DNA from: DASZZX01 sp036260415
Lineage (GTDB): Bacteria; Actinomycetota; Nitriliruptoria; Nitriliruptorales; JAHWKO01
Reading direction: 5' to 3'
DNA: 46,408 nucleotides
Assembly (NCBI GenBank): GCA_036260415.1
Contig: DASZZX010000007.1
Location: forward strand, 1 to 46,408
Below are positions 28,500-36,071 of the stretch, one piece after another. Position 1 is the first letter of the stretch. Each line of letters starts with the position of its first letter. A program made the position numbers and the translations under genes. The notes below the pieces were generated by a model. It was given only the letters and a program-made list of their open reading frames with translations. It searched no databases and was not told the DNA's origin.

Positions 28500-28740
28500 G
28501 CCACTGGGTGAGGAACCCGAACCCGGTCGCGATCACCACGAAGCCGCCCACCAGCACCCAGTTGCTCTCGATCAGACCCGGGATGTAGTTGACGATGACC
28601 ACCACGACCCCCACCAGGATCAGCCCGACACCCACCGCCGCCACCCACCGAGGGCTCGGCTTGGGTTTGACCGGCGGGCCGGCGGCCTGACCCGGCCGTG
28701 GCCGGATGCGTCCCTTCCTGCGATGTCGGCTCTCGGGCAC
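28495..28740 (-). CDS. crgA: Cell division protein CrgA
   Basis: CrgA is an actinobacterial membrane protein that takes part in septum formation by bridging FtsZ-ring components and peptidoglycan synthases. The 81-residue product has the family layout: a basic N-terminus MPESRHRRKGRIRP, the conserved PSPRWVAAVGVGLILVG start of helix 1, a central IPGL segment, NWVLVGGFVVIATGFGFLTQ as helix 2, and the C-terminal WR. The GTG start follows GGGAAG. In other actinobacteria crgA lies near the origin beside sortase and pabA/trpG genes, as here, although the usual pknA-pknB/rodA/pbpA cluster is not present in this window. Confidence 0.92.
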   Translation of the reverse strand: MPESRHRRKGRIRPRPGQAAGPPVKPKPSPRWVAAVGVGLILVGVVVVIVNYIPGLIESNWVLVGGFVVIATGFGFLTQWR

Positions 28741-28835
28741 GGGTCTTCCCGGGACGGAGGTACGGTGACGCTGATGCTAGCGGCCGCGGAACGCGCCCCC
28801 GCCTGCGCCGGCGGGTACGTCATGGGCGATGGCCT

Positions 28836-29507
28836 GTGATCAGAGTGCTGCGGACCGCGGGCTGGCTGCTCATCGCGGCCGGCGCCGTGATCCTGCTCTA
28901 CCTGGTCTACCTCCTGTTCTGGACCAACCGTACGACCCAGGGGGCTCAGGCCCAGCTGCTGGAGGAGTGGAACCTCCAGTACGGGGGGCTACCGGGCGAG
29001 TCCGCGCCGGCCGTCACCGATCGGCCCCGAGGTCCAGCCACGCCGATCGAGGCCGGTGACGCCTACGCCGCCATCTGGTTCGAACGGCCGGGCAACGACG
29101 AGCCGCCCGTCACCGAGGCTGTGCTGTTCGTGGTGGAGGGCACCAGCCTCGACATCCTCAGGCGCGGCCCCGGTCACTACGTCGAGACGGCCGCGCCCGG
29201 TGAGCAGGGCAACTTCGCGATCAGCGGTCACCGCACGACCTACGGGGCGCCCTTCTACCACCAAGACGAGCTCCAAGCCGGTGACGAGATCCACGTGGTG
29301 GACCGGTCGGGCAGCGAGTGGGTCTACGTCGTGCGGCGCTCCCAGGTGGTCGCTCCCACCGACCTATGGGTGATCGGCGAGGATCCACTCGGCAACGGCG
29401 AGCCGGTGATGACGCTCACGACCTGCCACCCGCGCTTCAGCGCCGCCCAGAGGCTCATCACCTGGGCCGTCCTGGCGCCGGAATCCGGACGGGAGGTGGC
29501 CGCGTGA
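28836..29507 (+). CDS. Sortase, probably class E
   Basis: Sortases are membrane-anchored transpeptidases that attach surface proteins to peptidoglycan. The 223-residue protein has an N-terminal membrane anchor (WLLIAAGAVILLYLVYLLFW, 10-29), and the sortase beta-barrel with catalytic H132 (ISGHRTTYGAPFYHQDELQ), C197 (VMTLTTCHPRFSAAQR) and R206. The TLTTCHPR context and an Ala/Ser-x-x-R ending resemble actinobacterial class E enzymes, which usually prefer LAxTG signals. The start GTG at 28836 lacks a strong Shine-Dalgarno. The following small membrane gene overlaps its stop (GTGA). A substrate candidate with LPRTG is encoded at 39730-41493. Confidence 0.92.
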   Translation: MIRVLRTAGWLLIAAGAVILLYLVYLLFWTNRTTQGAQAQLLEEWNLQYGGLPGESAPAVTDRPRGPATPIEAGDAYAAIWFERPGNDEPPVTEAVLFVVEGTSLDILRRGPGHYVETAAPGEQGNFAISGHRTTYGAPFYHQDELQAGDEIHVVDRSGSEWVYVVRRSQVVAPTDLWVIGEDPLGNGEPVMTLTTCHPRFSAAQRLITWAVLAPESGREVAA

Positions 29508-29683
29508 CCGGCGCGGGGACGGGGCGCAAGGCTGCCAAGGCGCTGGTGGTCACGGTCCTGCTCGTGGTCGCCGTCGTCGTGCTGTTCACCTGGGTGTTCC
29601 CCTGGGTCGAGCAGCGCATGGAGGACCCCAGCCTGTCCACGGGCAGCGCACCGGCTGGTGCGCCGGCGCACCGACCGGGGTGA
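29504..29683 (+). CDS. Small membrane protein coupled to sortase
   Basis: A 59-residue peptide, starting with a GTG that overlaps the sortase stop by four bases. It has a basic start (TGAGTGRKAAKA), one long hydrophobic helix (LVVTVLLVVAVVVLFTWVF, about 13-32) with adjacent aromatics WVEQRM, and a polar Ser/Pro/Ala tail. It is not a known family to me. The coupling suggests it is made in step with the sortase and could be an accessory or regulatory membrane partner. Its end lies two bases before the first GTG of the YihY gene. Confidence 0.65.
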   Translation: MTGAGTGRKAAKALVVTVLLVVAVVVLFTWVFPWVEQRMEDPSLSTGSAPAGAPAHRPG

Positions 29684-29684
29684 C

Positions 29685-30611
29685 GTGGTGGCCGCAACCG
29701 AGGGAGGGGCGGAGGCTCGGGAGGCGAAGGCCGCGCCACCCCGCACCCACGTCCCCACGTTCGTCACCGACCAGCTCCGGCGCCTGCCTGACCCGCTCGC
29801 GCGGACTGCGCTCGACACGGTCCGCCAGGTCCGTCACACCCGCTTCGTCGGCCTGGTCGCGGAGGTCGCCTTCTTCGCCGCCGCAGGGATCGTGCCGCTC
29901 GGCCTGGCGGCGCTCGCCTTCGTGGGCCACCTTGACCTGGTCGTCGGAGAAGCGGCGTCGTCGCGGGTCGAGGACACGCTGCGGCGGCTGGCGCTGGTCA
30001 ACCTCAACCGGGAGGCGGCGACACGGGCGGTGGAGGCGGTGCGGCAGCTGTTCGACGCCGGCACCAACTTCCTGCTCTACACCCTCGCCATCACGATCGT
30101 CTTCTCCTCGCGTGGCTTCGCGGGCGCCCTGCGTGCCCTCACGCACATGTTCGGCGCGGAGGGGCACCACGGGGTGTGGAGGGACGTCGCCGCGACCGTG
30201 GTGTTCACCGTCGCGGCGGCCATGCTCGCGACCCTGGCGATCCTCGGCGTGTTGCTCGAGCCGGTCCAGGGCAACGCGTTCGTGTCGTTCTACACGTGGG
30301 GACGCTGGCTGATCCTCCCCGCCGGGCTCGTCGGCTGGCTCACCAGCCTCTACCACTACGCCCGCCCTGATCCGGCGTCGTGGGCCCGCGAGTTGCCCGG
30401 GGCCCTGTTCGGCGCCGCGGGGATCAGCGTGGCGGCGGTCGCCTACGCCGCCTACCTCGAGAGGAGCCCGGCGCTCGGCCTGGGACCACTGCTCGGCCCC
30501 GCCCTCGGGGCGGCGCTGGCGACGTTCTCGCTGGTGTTCTTCCTGGCGGCGTTCGTGCTGCTCGGAGGCGCGCTCAACGCCGTGCGTGCCGGGGCGCCCC
30601 GCCCCCGCTGA
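29685..30611 (+). CDS. YihY/BrkB-family inner-membrane protein
   Basis: The 308-residue product shows the YihY/BrkB pattern: an N-terminal amphipathic part ending in TRFVGLVAEVAFFAAAGIVP, which corresponds to the family's R-x-G-L-A-A-x-x-A-F-(F/Y) signature, then six hydrophobic segments including FLLYTLAITIVFSSRGFAGA, AATVVFTVAAAMLATLAILG and WLILPAGLVGWLTSLYHYA, with the ELPGALFGAAG motif. The family was once listed as ribonuclease BN by mistake; the true role is unknown, transport is suspected. Two adjacent GTG codons (29685 and 29688) follow CCGGGG; an overlapping start at 29658 is also in frame. It follows the sortase operon with a 1-base gap and converges on the prenyl synthase gene. 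Confidence 0.87.
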   Translation: MVAATEGGAEAREAKAAPPRTHVPTFVTDQLRRLPDPLARTALDTVRQVRHTRFVGLVAEVAFFAAAGIVPLGLAALAFVGHLDLVVGEAASSRVEDTLRRLALVNLNREAATRAVEAVRQLFDAGTNFLLYTLAITIVFSSRGFAGALRALTHMFGAEGHHGVWRDVAATVVFTVAAAMLATLAILGVLLEPVQGNAFVSFYTWGRWLILPAGLVGWLTSLYHYARPDPASWARELPGALFGAAGISVAAVAYAAYLERSPALGLGPLLGPALGAALATFSLVFFLAAFVLLGGALNAVRAGAPRPR

Positions 30612-30613
30612 CC

Positions 30614-31690
30614 TCAGACGGTGCGGGCGACCAGGTACCCGGCCAACTCCCGCAGCAGCTGGCGCGCATCGGCCGACACCGGCAGCTCGTCCAAGGCTCG
30701 CATCGCCTCCTGCACCAGCGCATCGGCCCGAGCCTCGGTGGCGGCCAGCCCACCAGAGGCACGCATCAACGCACGGATCTCGTCGGCCTCGGCGACGCTC
30801 AGGTCGCGACGACCCAGCAGGCGCTCCAGGCGGGCTCGTCCCGCCGCGTCCAGCCGCTCGGCGGTCAGCGCGACCAGCAGCGTGCGCTTGCCCTCCGCGA
30901 GGTCGGACAGCGTGGACTTGCCGGTCCGCTCCTCGGCCCCGAACACGCCGAGCACGTCGTCGCGGAGCTGGAAGGCCTGCCCGAGCGGCACGCCGACCTG
31001 CACCAGCCCACGGGACACCGTCCCCTGCCCGGCCGCGAGGATCGCGCCGATCTCCAGCGGACGGGCGACCGAGTAGCGCGCCGACTTGTACCCCGCCACC
31101 GCCAGCGCGAGGTCCGGTGAGGGGTCGCGTCGGTGCGCGGCCACGACGTCGAGGTACTGGCCCGCGGTGAGCTCCTCCCGCATGGTGGTGAAGGTGCGGA
31201 ACGCCGTCAGGAGGCGGTCCACCGCCACCTCGCCCGTCGACTGGATGAACAGCTCGTCGGCGACGACGAATGCCAGGTCGCCGAGCAGGAGCGCGGCGGC
31301 CCGGCCGAACTCGGCCGCGTCCGCCCGCCACCCGTCCGCGCGGTAGCGTTCGGCGAACGCGACGTGCGCGGCTGGCCGCCCACGCCGCGTCGCCGCCCCG
31401 TCCACCAGGTCGTCGTGCACCAGTGCGCACGTGTGCACCAGCTCGAGAGCCAGCGCCGGACCCAGCACCGCCCCGGGGTCCCTGCCACCGGCGGCCTGGT
31501 ATCCCACCACGAGGAACAGCGGACGCAGCCGCTTGCCGCCTGCCGCCACGAAAGCGCGCAGCTCCTCGCCGAGCAGCTCCAACGCGGGGTGCAGCCGTGG
31601 CAGGCGCCCGGTGATCTGCTGCACGTGGGTCCCCAACGCGCTGTCGAGCTCGGCGCGGAGGGCGGCGACCTCGGCAGGCAACGCGGGCAT
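30614..31690 (-). CDS. Trans-polyprenyl diphosphate synthase (GGPP/octaprenyl-type)
   Basis: This enzyme adds isopentenyl diphosphate to allylic diphosphates to make chains for menaquinone, carotenoids or other lipids. The 358-residue protein has the substrate Lys-Arg in GGKRLRPLFLV, the first Asp-rich motif HDDLVD (residues 92-97, with R in RRGRPAAH following), and the second motif QAFQLRDDVLGVFG, where the third Asp is Gly as in several actinobacterial GrcC-like enzymes. The ATG at 31690 has GAGGAGC six to seven bases upstream. Chain length cannot be read safely from the sequence. Three perfect 16-bp repeats lie just upstream. Confidence 0.93.
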   Translation of the reverse strand: MPALPAEVAALRAELDSALGTHVQQITGRLPRLHPALELLGEELRAFVAAGGKRLRPLFLVVGYQAAGGRDPGAVLGPALALELVHTCALVHDDLVDGAATRRGRPAAHVAFAERYRADGWRADAAEFGRAAALLLGDLAFVVADELFIQSTGEVAVDRLLTAFRTFTTMREELTAGQYLDVVAAHRRDPSPDLALAVAGYKSARYSVARPLEIGAILAAGQGTVSRGLVQVGVPLGQAFQLRDDVLGVFGAEERTGKSTLSDLAEGKRTLLVALTAERLDAAGRARLERLLGRRDLSVAEADEIRALMRASGGLAATEARADALVQEAMRALDELPVSADARQLLRELAGYLVARTV

Positions 31691-31704
31691 GTCGGCTGCT
31701 CCTC

Positions 31705-31752
31705 GCGGGCGGCGGGTCGTGCGGGCGGCGGGTCGTGCGGGCGGCGGGTCGT
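31705..31752. repeat. Three perfect 16-bp tandem repeats upstream of the prenyl synthase
   Basis: The unit GCGGGCGGCGGGTCGT occurs three times head to tail at 31705-31720, 31721-31736 and 31737-31752, starting within the ribosome-binding region of the polyprenyl synthase on the opposite strand. Because it would lie in the 5' leader or promoter of that gene, a change in copy number could alter expression. It might equally be a replication-slippage product with no role. Confidence 0.9.
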
Positions 31753-31915
31753 GTGCCGCTCCCCGCCGGATCCCACCGTGGAGGGCAACGCCAGCTCGCG
31801 AGCGCAGTATGGCGCAGGGCGCGCCGCCTCCCGCCCGGTGAGACGGCACCCGAGCAGGGTTACACTCGGCGCTCCACCAGGGTCACGATGGCCGGACCGT
31901 GCGACGAGGAGTTCC

Positions 31916-33664
31916 GTGGGTGACGAGCCGGTGGCCGGCGAGCCGGCAGCGACACGCGGCGAGGCGTCGCGGTCGGTGCCTGACCCCGCGGTCGTCCCGC
32001 GCCCCTGGCTGGCGTCCTATCCGCCGGGGGTGCCGCCCAGCTACGCCTACCCCCAGGTGCCGCTGACCCGGTTCCTCGACGACGCGGCGCGGGACTTCCC
32101 GGACGTGGCGGCGATGCGCTTCGGCGGGGTGGACTCGAGCTACGCGGAGGTCCTCGAGCAGGTGGATCGTCTCGCCGCGGCTCTGGCCGAGCTCGGCGTG
32201 CGTCGTGGAACCCGCGTCGCGCTGCTGCTGCCCAACCTGCCGGCGTTCCCGCTGGTGCTGTTCGCCGTCCTCCGCCTCGGCGCGGTCGCCGTGCTGGAGG
32301 ACCCTTCGACCGGCGAGAGCAGGCTGTACGACGTCCTCGCGAACACCGGCTGCGCGGTCGCCGTCTGCGTCGACACCGCTCTGCCTCGCCTGCAGGCTGT
32401 CCGCGCGCGCCTTCCCGATCTGGTCCACGTGGTCGGCACCAGCCGGAGGGACTGGGCGTCGACGCGGCTCGGCCGCGTCGTGCGAACCCTCTCACGCGGC
32501 CGTCGGGGGGGCTACCGACCACAGCCGGATGCCGAGGTGCACCCGCTTCGCGAGCTCATCGCCGGTCAGGACCCGATCGCTCGGCAGATCCCCGTGACAC
32601 CCGACGACCCCGCCGTCGTCGCCTACACCGGCGGGGCCGGCGGGCAGCCACGCGCGGTCGTCCTCTCGCACGGCGGTCTCGTCGCCAACGCCTTCCAGGT
32701 GCGGCTGTGGGTCCCCGACAGCCAGGCCGGGAAGGAACGCATCGCGGCGGCGGTTCCCTTCTGGCAGGCGTACGGGTTGACGGCCGTGCTCCTGCACGCG
32801 GTGCTGTCGGCCGCGACGCTGCTGCTCGTGGAGCGGGACGACCCCGGCGACGTGCTGGCGTCGGTCGGTCGTGATCGCCCGACGCTGCTGCCCGCGGCTC
32901 CGTCCCTGCTCGCACGGCTGGCGTACCACCCGCGCGCGACACGGACCGACCTCGGCTCCATCCGGGTCTGTCTGAGCGGGGGCGCCTCCCTCCCCGCCGA
33001 CGTCGTGCGACGGCTGCAGGCGCTGTCGGGCGCCCGGGTGCGTGAAGGCTACGGGCTGACCGAGGCCGGGTTCCTGACCCACGCCAACCCGGTGTACGGG
33101 CGGGCCGTCGAGGGCAGCATCGGGCTGCCGCTGACCGGCACGGTCGCGGCCGTGGCGGACCTGGATGACGCGGCCGCGACGGTGCCGCCAGGGACACCCG
33201 GTGAGCTGCTCGTGTCCGGGCCCCAGCTGATGTCCTGCTACTGGCAACGGCCGGACGCGACCGTGGCCGTCCTTCGGGACGGTTGGTTGCGCACCGGTGA
33301 CGTCGTGACCATGGACGAGCAGGGCTTCTTCACCCTCGTGAGCCGTCGCCAGGACCTGCTGGAGGTCGGCGACGAACCGGTCGCTCCCCGACGGGTCGAG
33401 CAGGTGCTGGAGGGGCACCCGGAGGTGGCCGTCGCGGCGGTCGTCACCGTCCCAGCCGACGCCGGCCGTGAGCTGGTCGCCTTCTTGGTGCCCGCCGCCG
33501 GGACGACCCCGTCCACCGAAGATCTGCTCGCCCACTGTCGGGGCGAGCTCGACGCTGCCCTGGTGCCGCAACGTCTGATCGTGCGACCGACCCTGCCGTG
33601 GTCGTCGCACGGCGAGATCATCCGCCGCGAGCTGCGCGCCGGGCGGCTGGAGGACGCGCCGTGA
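31916..33664 (+). CDS. AMP-dependent synthetase/acyl-CoA-synthetase-like protein with degenerate motifs
   Basis: The 582-residue protein has the ANL-superfamily fold: SYAEVLEQVDRLAAALAELG at the N-terminus, the phosphate-binding A3 loop at 237-246, the A5 motif EGYGLTEAG, A7 GWLRTGDVVTMDEQGFF, A8 SRRQDLLEVGDEPVAP and a C-terminal A10 region. Two key sites differ from active enzymes: the A3 loop reads YTGGAGGQPRAV instead of YTSGTTGxPKG, and the A10 catalytic Lys is Glu567 (SSHGEIIRREL). The adenylation step may thus be lost or altered. GTG at 31916 follows GAGGAG by four bases, and TACACT at 31861-31866 is a possible -10. Its stop overlaps the amidotransferase start (GTGA), forming an operon of three coupled genes. 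Confidence 0.88.
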   Translation: MGDEPVAGEPAATRGEASRSVPDPAVVPRPWLASYPPGVPPSYAYPQVPLTRFLDDAARDFPDVAAMRFGGVDSSYAEVLEQVDRLAAALAELGVRRGTRVALLLPNLPAFPLVLFAVLRLGAVAVLEDPSTGESRLYDVLANTGCAVAVCVDTALPRLQAVRARLPDLVHVVGTSRRDWASTRLGRVVRTLSRGRRGGYRPQPDAEVHPLRELIAGQDPIARQIPVTPDDPAVVAYTGGAGGQPRAVVLSHGGLVANAFQVRLWVPDSQAGKERIAAAVPFWQAYGLTAVLLHAVLSAATLLLVERDDPGDVLASVGRDRPTLLPAAPSLLARLAYHPRATRTDLGSIRVCLSGGASLPADVVRRLQALSGARVREGYGLTEAGFLTHANPVYGRAVEGSIGLPLTGTVAAVADLDDAAATVPPGTPGELLVSGPQLMSCYWQRPDATVAVLRDGWLRTGDVVTMDEQGFFTLVSRRQDLLEVGDEPVAPRRVEQVLEGHPEVAVAAVVTVPADAGRELVAFLVPAAGTTPSTEDLLAHCRGELDAALVPQRLIVRPTLPWSSHGEIIRRELRAGRLEDAP

Positions 33665-34320
33665 CGACCGCACGCGTCCGGCTCGGCCACCGCGAGGACG
33701 ACCCGACGGCCCCACGGATCCTCATCGTGGACAACTACGACTCGTTCACGTTCAACCTCGCGCAGGAGCTGGGCGAGCTCGGCGCCGACGTCGAGGTCGT
33801 GCGCAACGACGCGTACTCGGTGGCTCAACTGCTCGCCGCGCTCCCCGACGGGGTGGTGATCAGCCCCGGGCCGGGCACCCCCGCCGATGCTGGACTGTCC
33901 AGCGACACCGTCCGCGCCGTCGCCGGCAAGCGCCCACTGCTCGGTGTCTGTCTGGGACACCAGTGCATCGGTGAGGTGTACGGCGGCCGGGTGGTGCGCG
34001 CCCCCGAGCTGGTGCACGGCAAGACCAGCCGGATCTACCACCGCCGGGAGGGTCTGCTGGCCGGGCTGCCCGTGCCGTTCGACGCCACCCGCTACCACTC
34101 GCTCGTGGTGGAGCGGGGTTCGCTGCCGACCGACCTGAAGGTCACCGCCGAGACCGCCGACGGACTGGTCATGGGGCTGCGGCACCGGACACTGGACGTG
34201 GAGGGCGTGCAGTTCCACCCCGAGTCGATCCTCACGGGCGTTGGGATCCAGCTGCTGGGCACGTTCCTCGCCCGGTGTGCGGCCGACCGTGCGGCACGCG
34301 ACGGATCAGCGTCCGCGTGA
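33661..34320 (+). CDS. Class I glutamine amidotransferase, PabA/TrpG type
   Basis: This 219-residue subunit hydrolyses glutamine and passes ammonia to a chorismate-using partner, making aminodeoxychorismate (folate) or anthranilate (tryptophan). It shows ILIVDNYDSFTFNLAQELGE at the N-terminus, the oxyanion strand SPGPGTPADAG, the catalytic triad C97 (GVCLGHQCIGE), H186 and E188 (GVQFHPESI). A small extension of 18 residues precedes the fold. It is coupled on both sides: its GTG overlaps the previous stop, and its own stop overlaps the antiporter's GTG. No pabB or trpE is seen in the window; a pabA/trpG gene near crgA is a common actinobacterial arrangement. Confidence 0.93.
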   Translation: MTTARVRLGHREDDPTAPRILIVDNYDSFTFNLAQELGELGADVEVVRNDAYSVAQLLAALPDGVVISPGPGTPADAGLSSDTVRAVAGKRPLLGVCLGHQCIGEVYGGRVVRAPELVHGKTSRIYHRREGLLAGLPVPFDATRYHSLVVERGSLPTDLKVTAETADGLVMGLRHRTLDVEGVQFHPESILTGVGIQLLGTFLARCAADRAARDGSASA

Positions 34321-36065
34321 CGAACCTACTGCTGGTCGCCGGCCTCGCCGCGTTCGCGTTCGTGGTGGGGCGCGCCACCAAACGTTTCCTGTCCGAGGTC
34401 ATCGTCTTCATCGCCATCGGCATCCTCATCGGTCCGGAGGGGCTGCGGCTGGTTGACGAGGCGGCGCTGGCGGCCCTGGACCCGCTCCTGGCCGTGTCGT
34501 TGGGGGCGATCGTGTTCCTGATCGGCGAGCGGCTGGAGCTGCCGGCGCTGCGCCAGGTCCGCCACACGCTCACCCCCATCGCGGTGCTCGACAGCGCCCT
34601 CACCTTCCTGCTCTGCCTCGGTGTGATGATCGCCGTGGGCCTGTCGTTCCAGTCCGCGTACCTGCTGGCGGCGATCGCACTGTCGACGTCGCCCACGACG
34701 CTGCTGGCCGTGATCGCCGAACGCCGGGCCAAGGGCTCGCTCAGCGATCACCTGCAGGCCGCGACCGCGCTGAACAACGTCACGTCCGCCGTCCTCTACG
34801 GCCTCGGCCTGCCGCTCGTGCTGGCGGTGGAGGGGAGCAGCGGTGCCGGGGAAGGGCTGGTCGCGTTCGCTCAGCTGGTGCTCGCCTCAGCGGTCATCGG
34901 CACGCTCGGGGCGATGGTGTTGCGCCGTGGGTGGGCGTCGATGGGCGGGGCCGGCGAGCAGCTGCTGTTCGTGCTGGTCGTGTTGCTGGTCGCGGTCGCC
35001 ACGTCGCGCGCCGTGCAGGCACCCGTGGTGCTGTCCACGCTGGTCATGGGGGCGCTCACGGCCAACGATCCACGCGACCTGCGCCCGCTGTTCGGGATGC
35101 TGCGCATCCTGGAGGCCCCCATCTACCTGGTGTTCTTCGTGATCGCCGGGGCGGGCGTTCATCTCGAGGAGCTGGCGTCCATCGGCGGGTTCGGGGTTGC
35201 GTTCGTGCTGGCACGCGGGGCCGGCAAGCTCGCTGGGGGCTGGGCGGGCGCCCACCTGACACGCTCCGGGCGACGGGCCGGGTGGGGCGCCCACATGGGC
35301 CTGGGCCTGTTGCCGTTCGCCGGGATGGCGATCGGTCTGGCCGCGTTCACGTTCGAGAAGGCGGCCGAGGTCGGCGTCGACCAGCTCGGGGGGGAGGTCT
35401 CGGCGATCGTGCTCGGCGCGGTGGTGGTGTTCGAGCTGCTGGGCCCCTTCGCGGTGACCCGTGCTCTGGACCGCACTGGCGAGTCGGGCCGCGCCGCCGT
35501 GGAGCAGGAGGCGCGCGCCGCTGCCGAGGACCGTCTGGCGCCCCACCGCGTGCGCCACATCCTGTTCCCGATCTCGAGCCCGGAGATGGCCCGGGCGAAG
35601 GCCGGTCCTGTCGCCGACCTCGCCGTGTCCGCCGGTGCGACGCTCACGGGCCTGCATGCCGTTCCGCCCGGTTCGCACGATCCCGACGTGGTGGATCCGG
35701 CGCTGTCGGTGGTCCGCCAGCTCGCCGCCGCGCGTGGGTTGAGCTTCGAGCCGATCGTCAGGGAGGCCAGCTCGGTGGTCGACGCCATCGTGGAGACCGC
35801 CCGCGAAGCGGCGGTCGACCTCATCGTCATGGGGGAATCGGCACCTCGGCTGCTCGACCGGGGTGGGCGGCGCCTGGTGCACGAGGTGGCCGAGCGCGCC
35901 GACGTGCCGGTCATCGTCATCCCCACGGTGTCCCGGGGACCCGTGCGTCCGGCGCGGCGCGACCAGGTGCCCGTGCCTTCGGCGTCGGTCGAGGACGCAC
36001 CCGGCGACGGTCACGGCGCCACGACCGGCCCCTCGGGCCGGAGCAGCGGCGAGCGGCGGTTGTGA
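34317..36065 (+). CDS. CPA2-type cation:proton antiporter fused to universal stress domain
   Basis: A 582-residue membrane protein. The first about 390 residues contain 12 or so hydrophobic helices typical of Na+/H+ or K+/H+ exchangers (FLSEVIVFIAIGILIGPEGL, LAVSLGAIVFLIGERLELP, LLAAIALSTSPTTLLAVIAE, LSTLVMGALTANDPRDL, IYLVFFVIAGAGVHLEEL, MGLGLLPFAGMAIGLAAF). The C-terminal about 150 residues have a UspA-like fold (HILFPISSPEMARAKAGPVA to VDLIVMGESAPRLLDRGGRR then ADVPVIVIPT), often nucleotide-binding. The classical ND/DD ion-binding pair is not clear in the transmembrane part. GTG start overlaps the amidotransferase stop (GTGA). The C-terminal domain probably gates or senses. Confidence 0.87.
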   Translation: MTNLLLVAGLAAFAFVVGRATKRFLSEVIVFIAIGILIGPEGLRLVDEAALAALDPLLAVSLGAIVFLIGERLELPALRQVRHTLTPIAVLDSALTFLLCLGVMIAVGLSFQSAYLLAAIALSTSPTTLLAVIAERRAKGSLSDHLQAATALNNVTSAVLYGLGLPLVLAVEGSSGAGEGLVAFAQLVLASAVIGTLGAMVLRRGWASMGGAGEQLLFVLVVLLVAVATSRAVQAPVVLSTLVMGALTANDPRDLRPLFGMLRILEAPIYLVFFVIAGAGVHLEELASIGGFGVAFVLARGAGKLAGGWAGAHLTRSGRRAGWGAHMGLGLLPFAGMAIGLAAFTFEKAAEVGVDQLGGEVSAIVLGAVVVFELLGPFAVTRALDRTGESGRAAVEQEARAAAEDRLAPHRVRHILFPISSPEMARAKAGPVADLAVSAGATLTGLHAVPPGSHDPDVVDPALSVVRQLAAARGLSFEPIVREASSVVDAIVETAREAAVDLIVMGESAPRLLDRGGRRLVHEVAERADVPVIVIPTVSRGPVRPARRDQVPVPSASVEDAPGDGHGATTGPSGRSSGERRL

Positions 36066-36071
36066 CGGCGG

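Noticed and set aside
31705..31752. CRISPR-like array
   Set aside because: Only three direct units without spacers; this is a simple tandem repeat. No cas genes are in the window.
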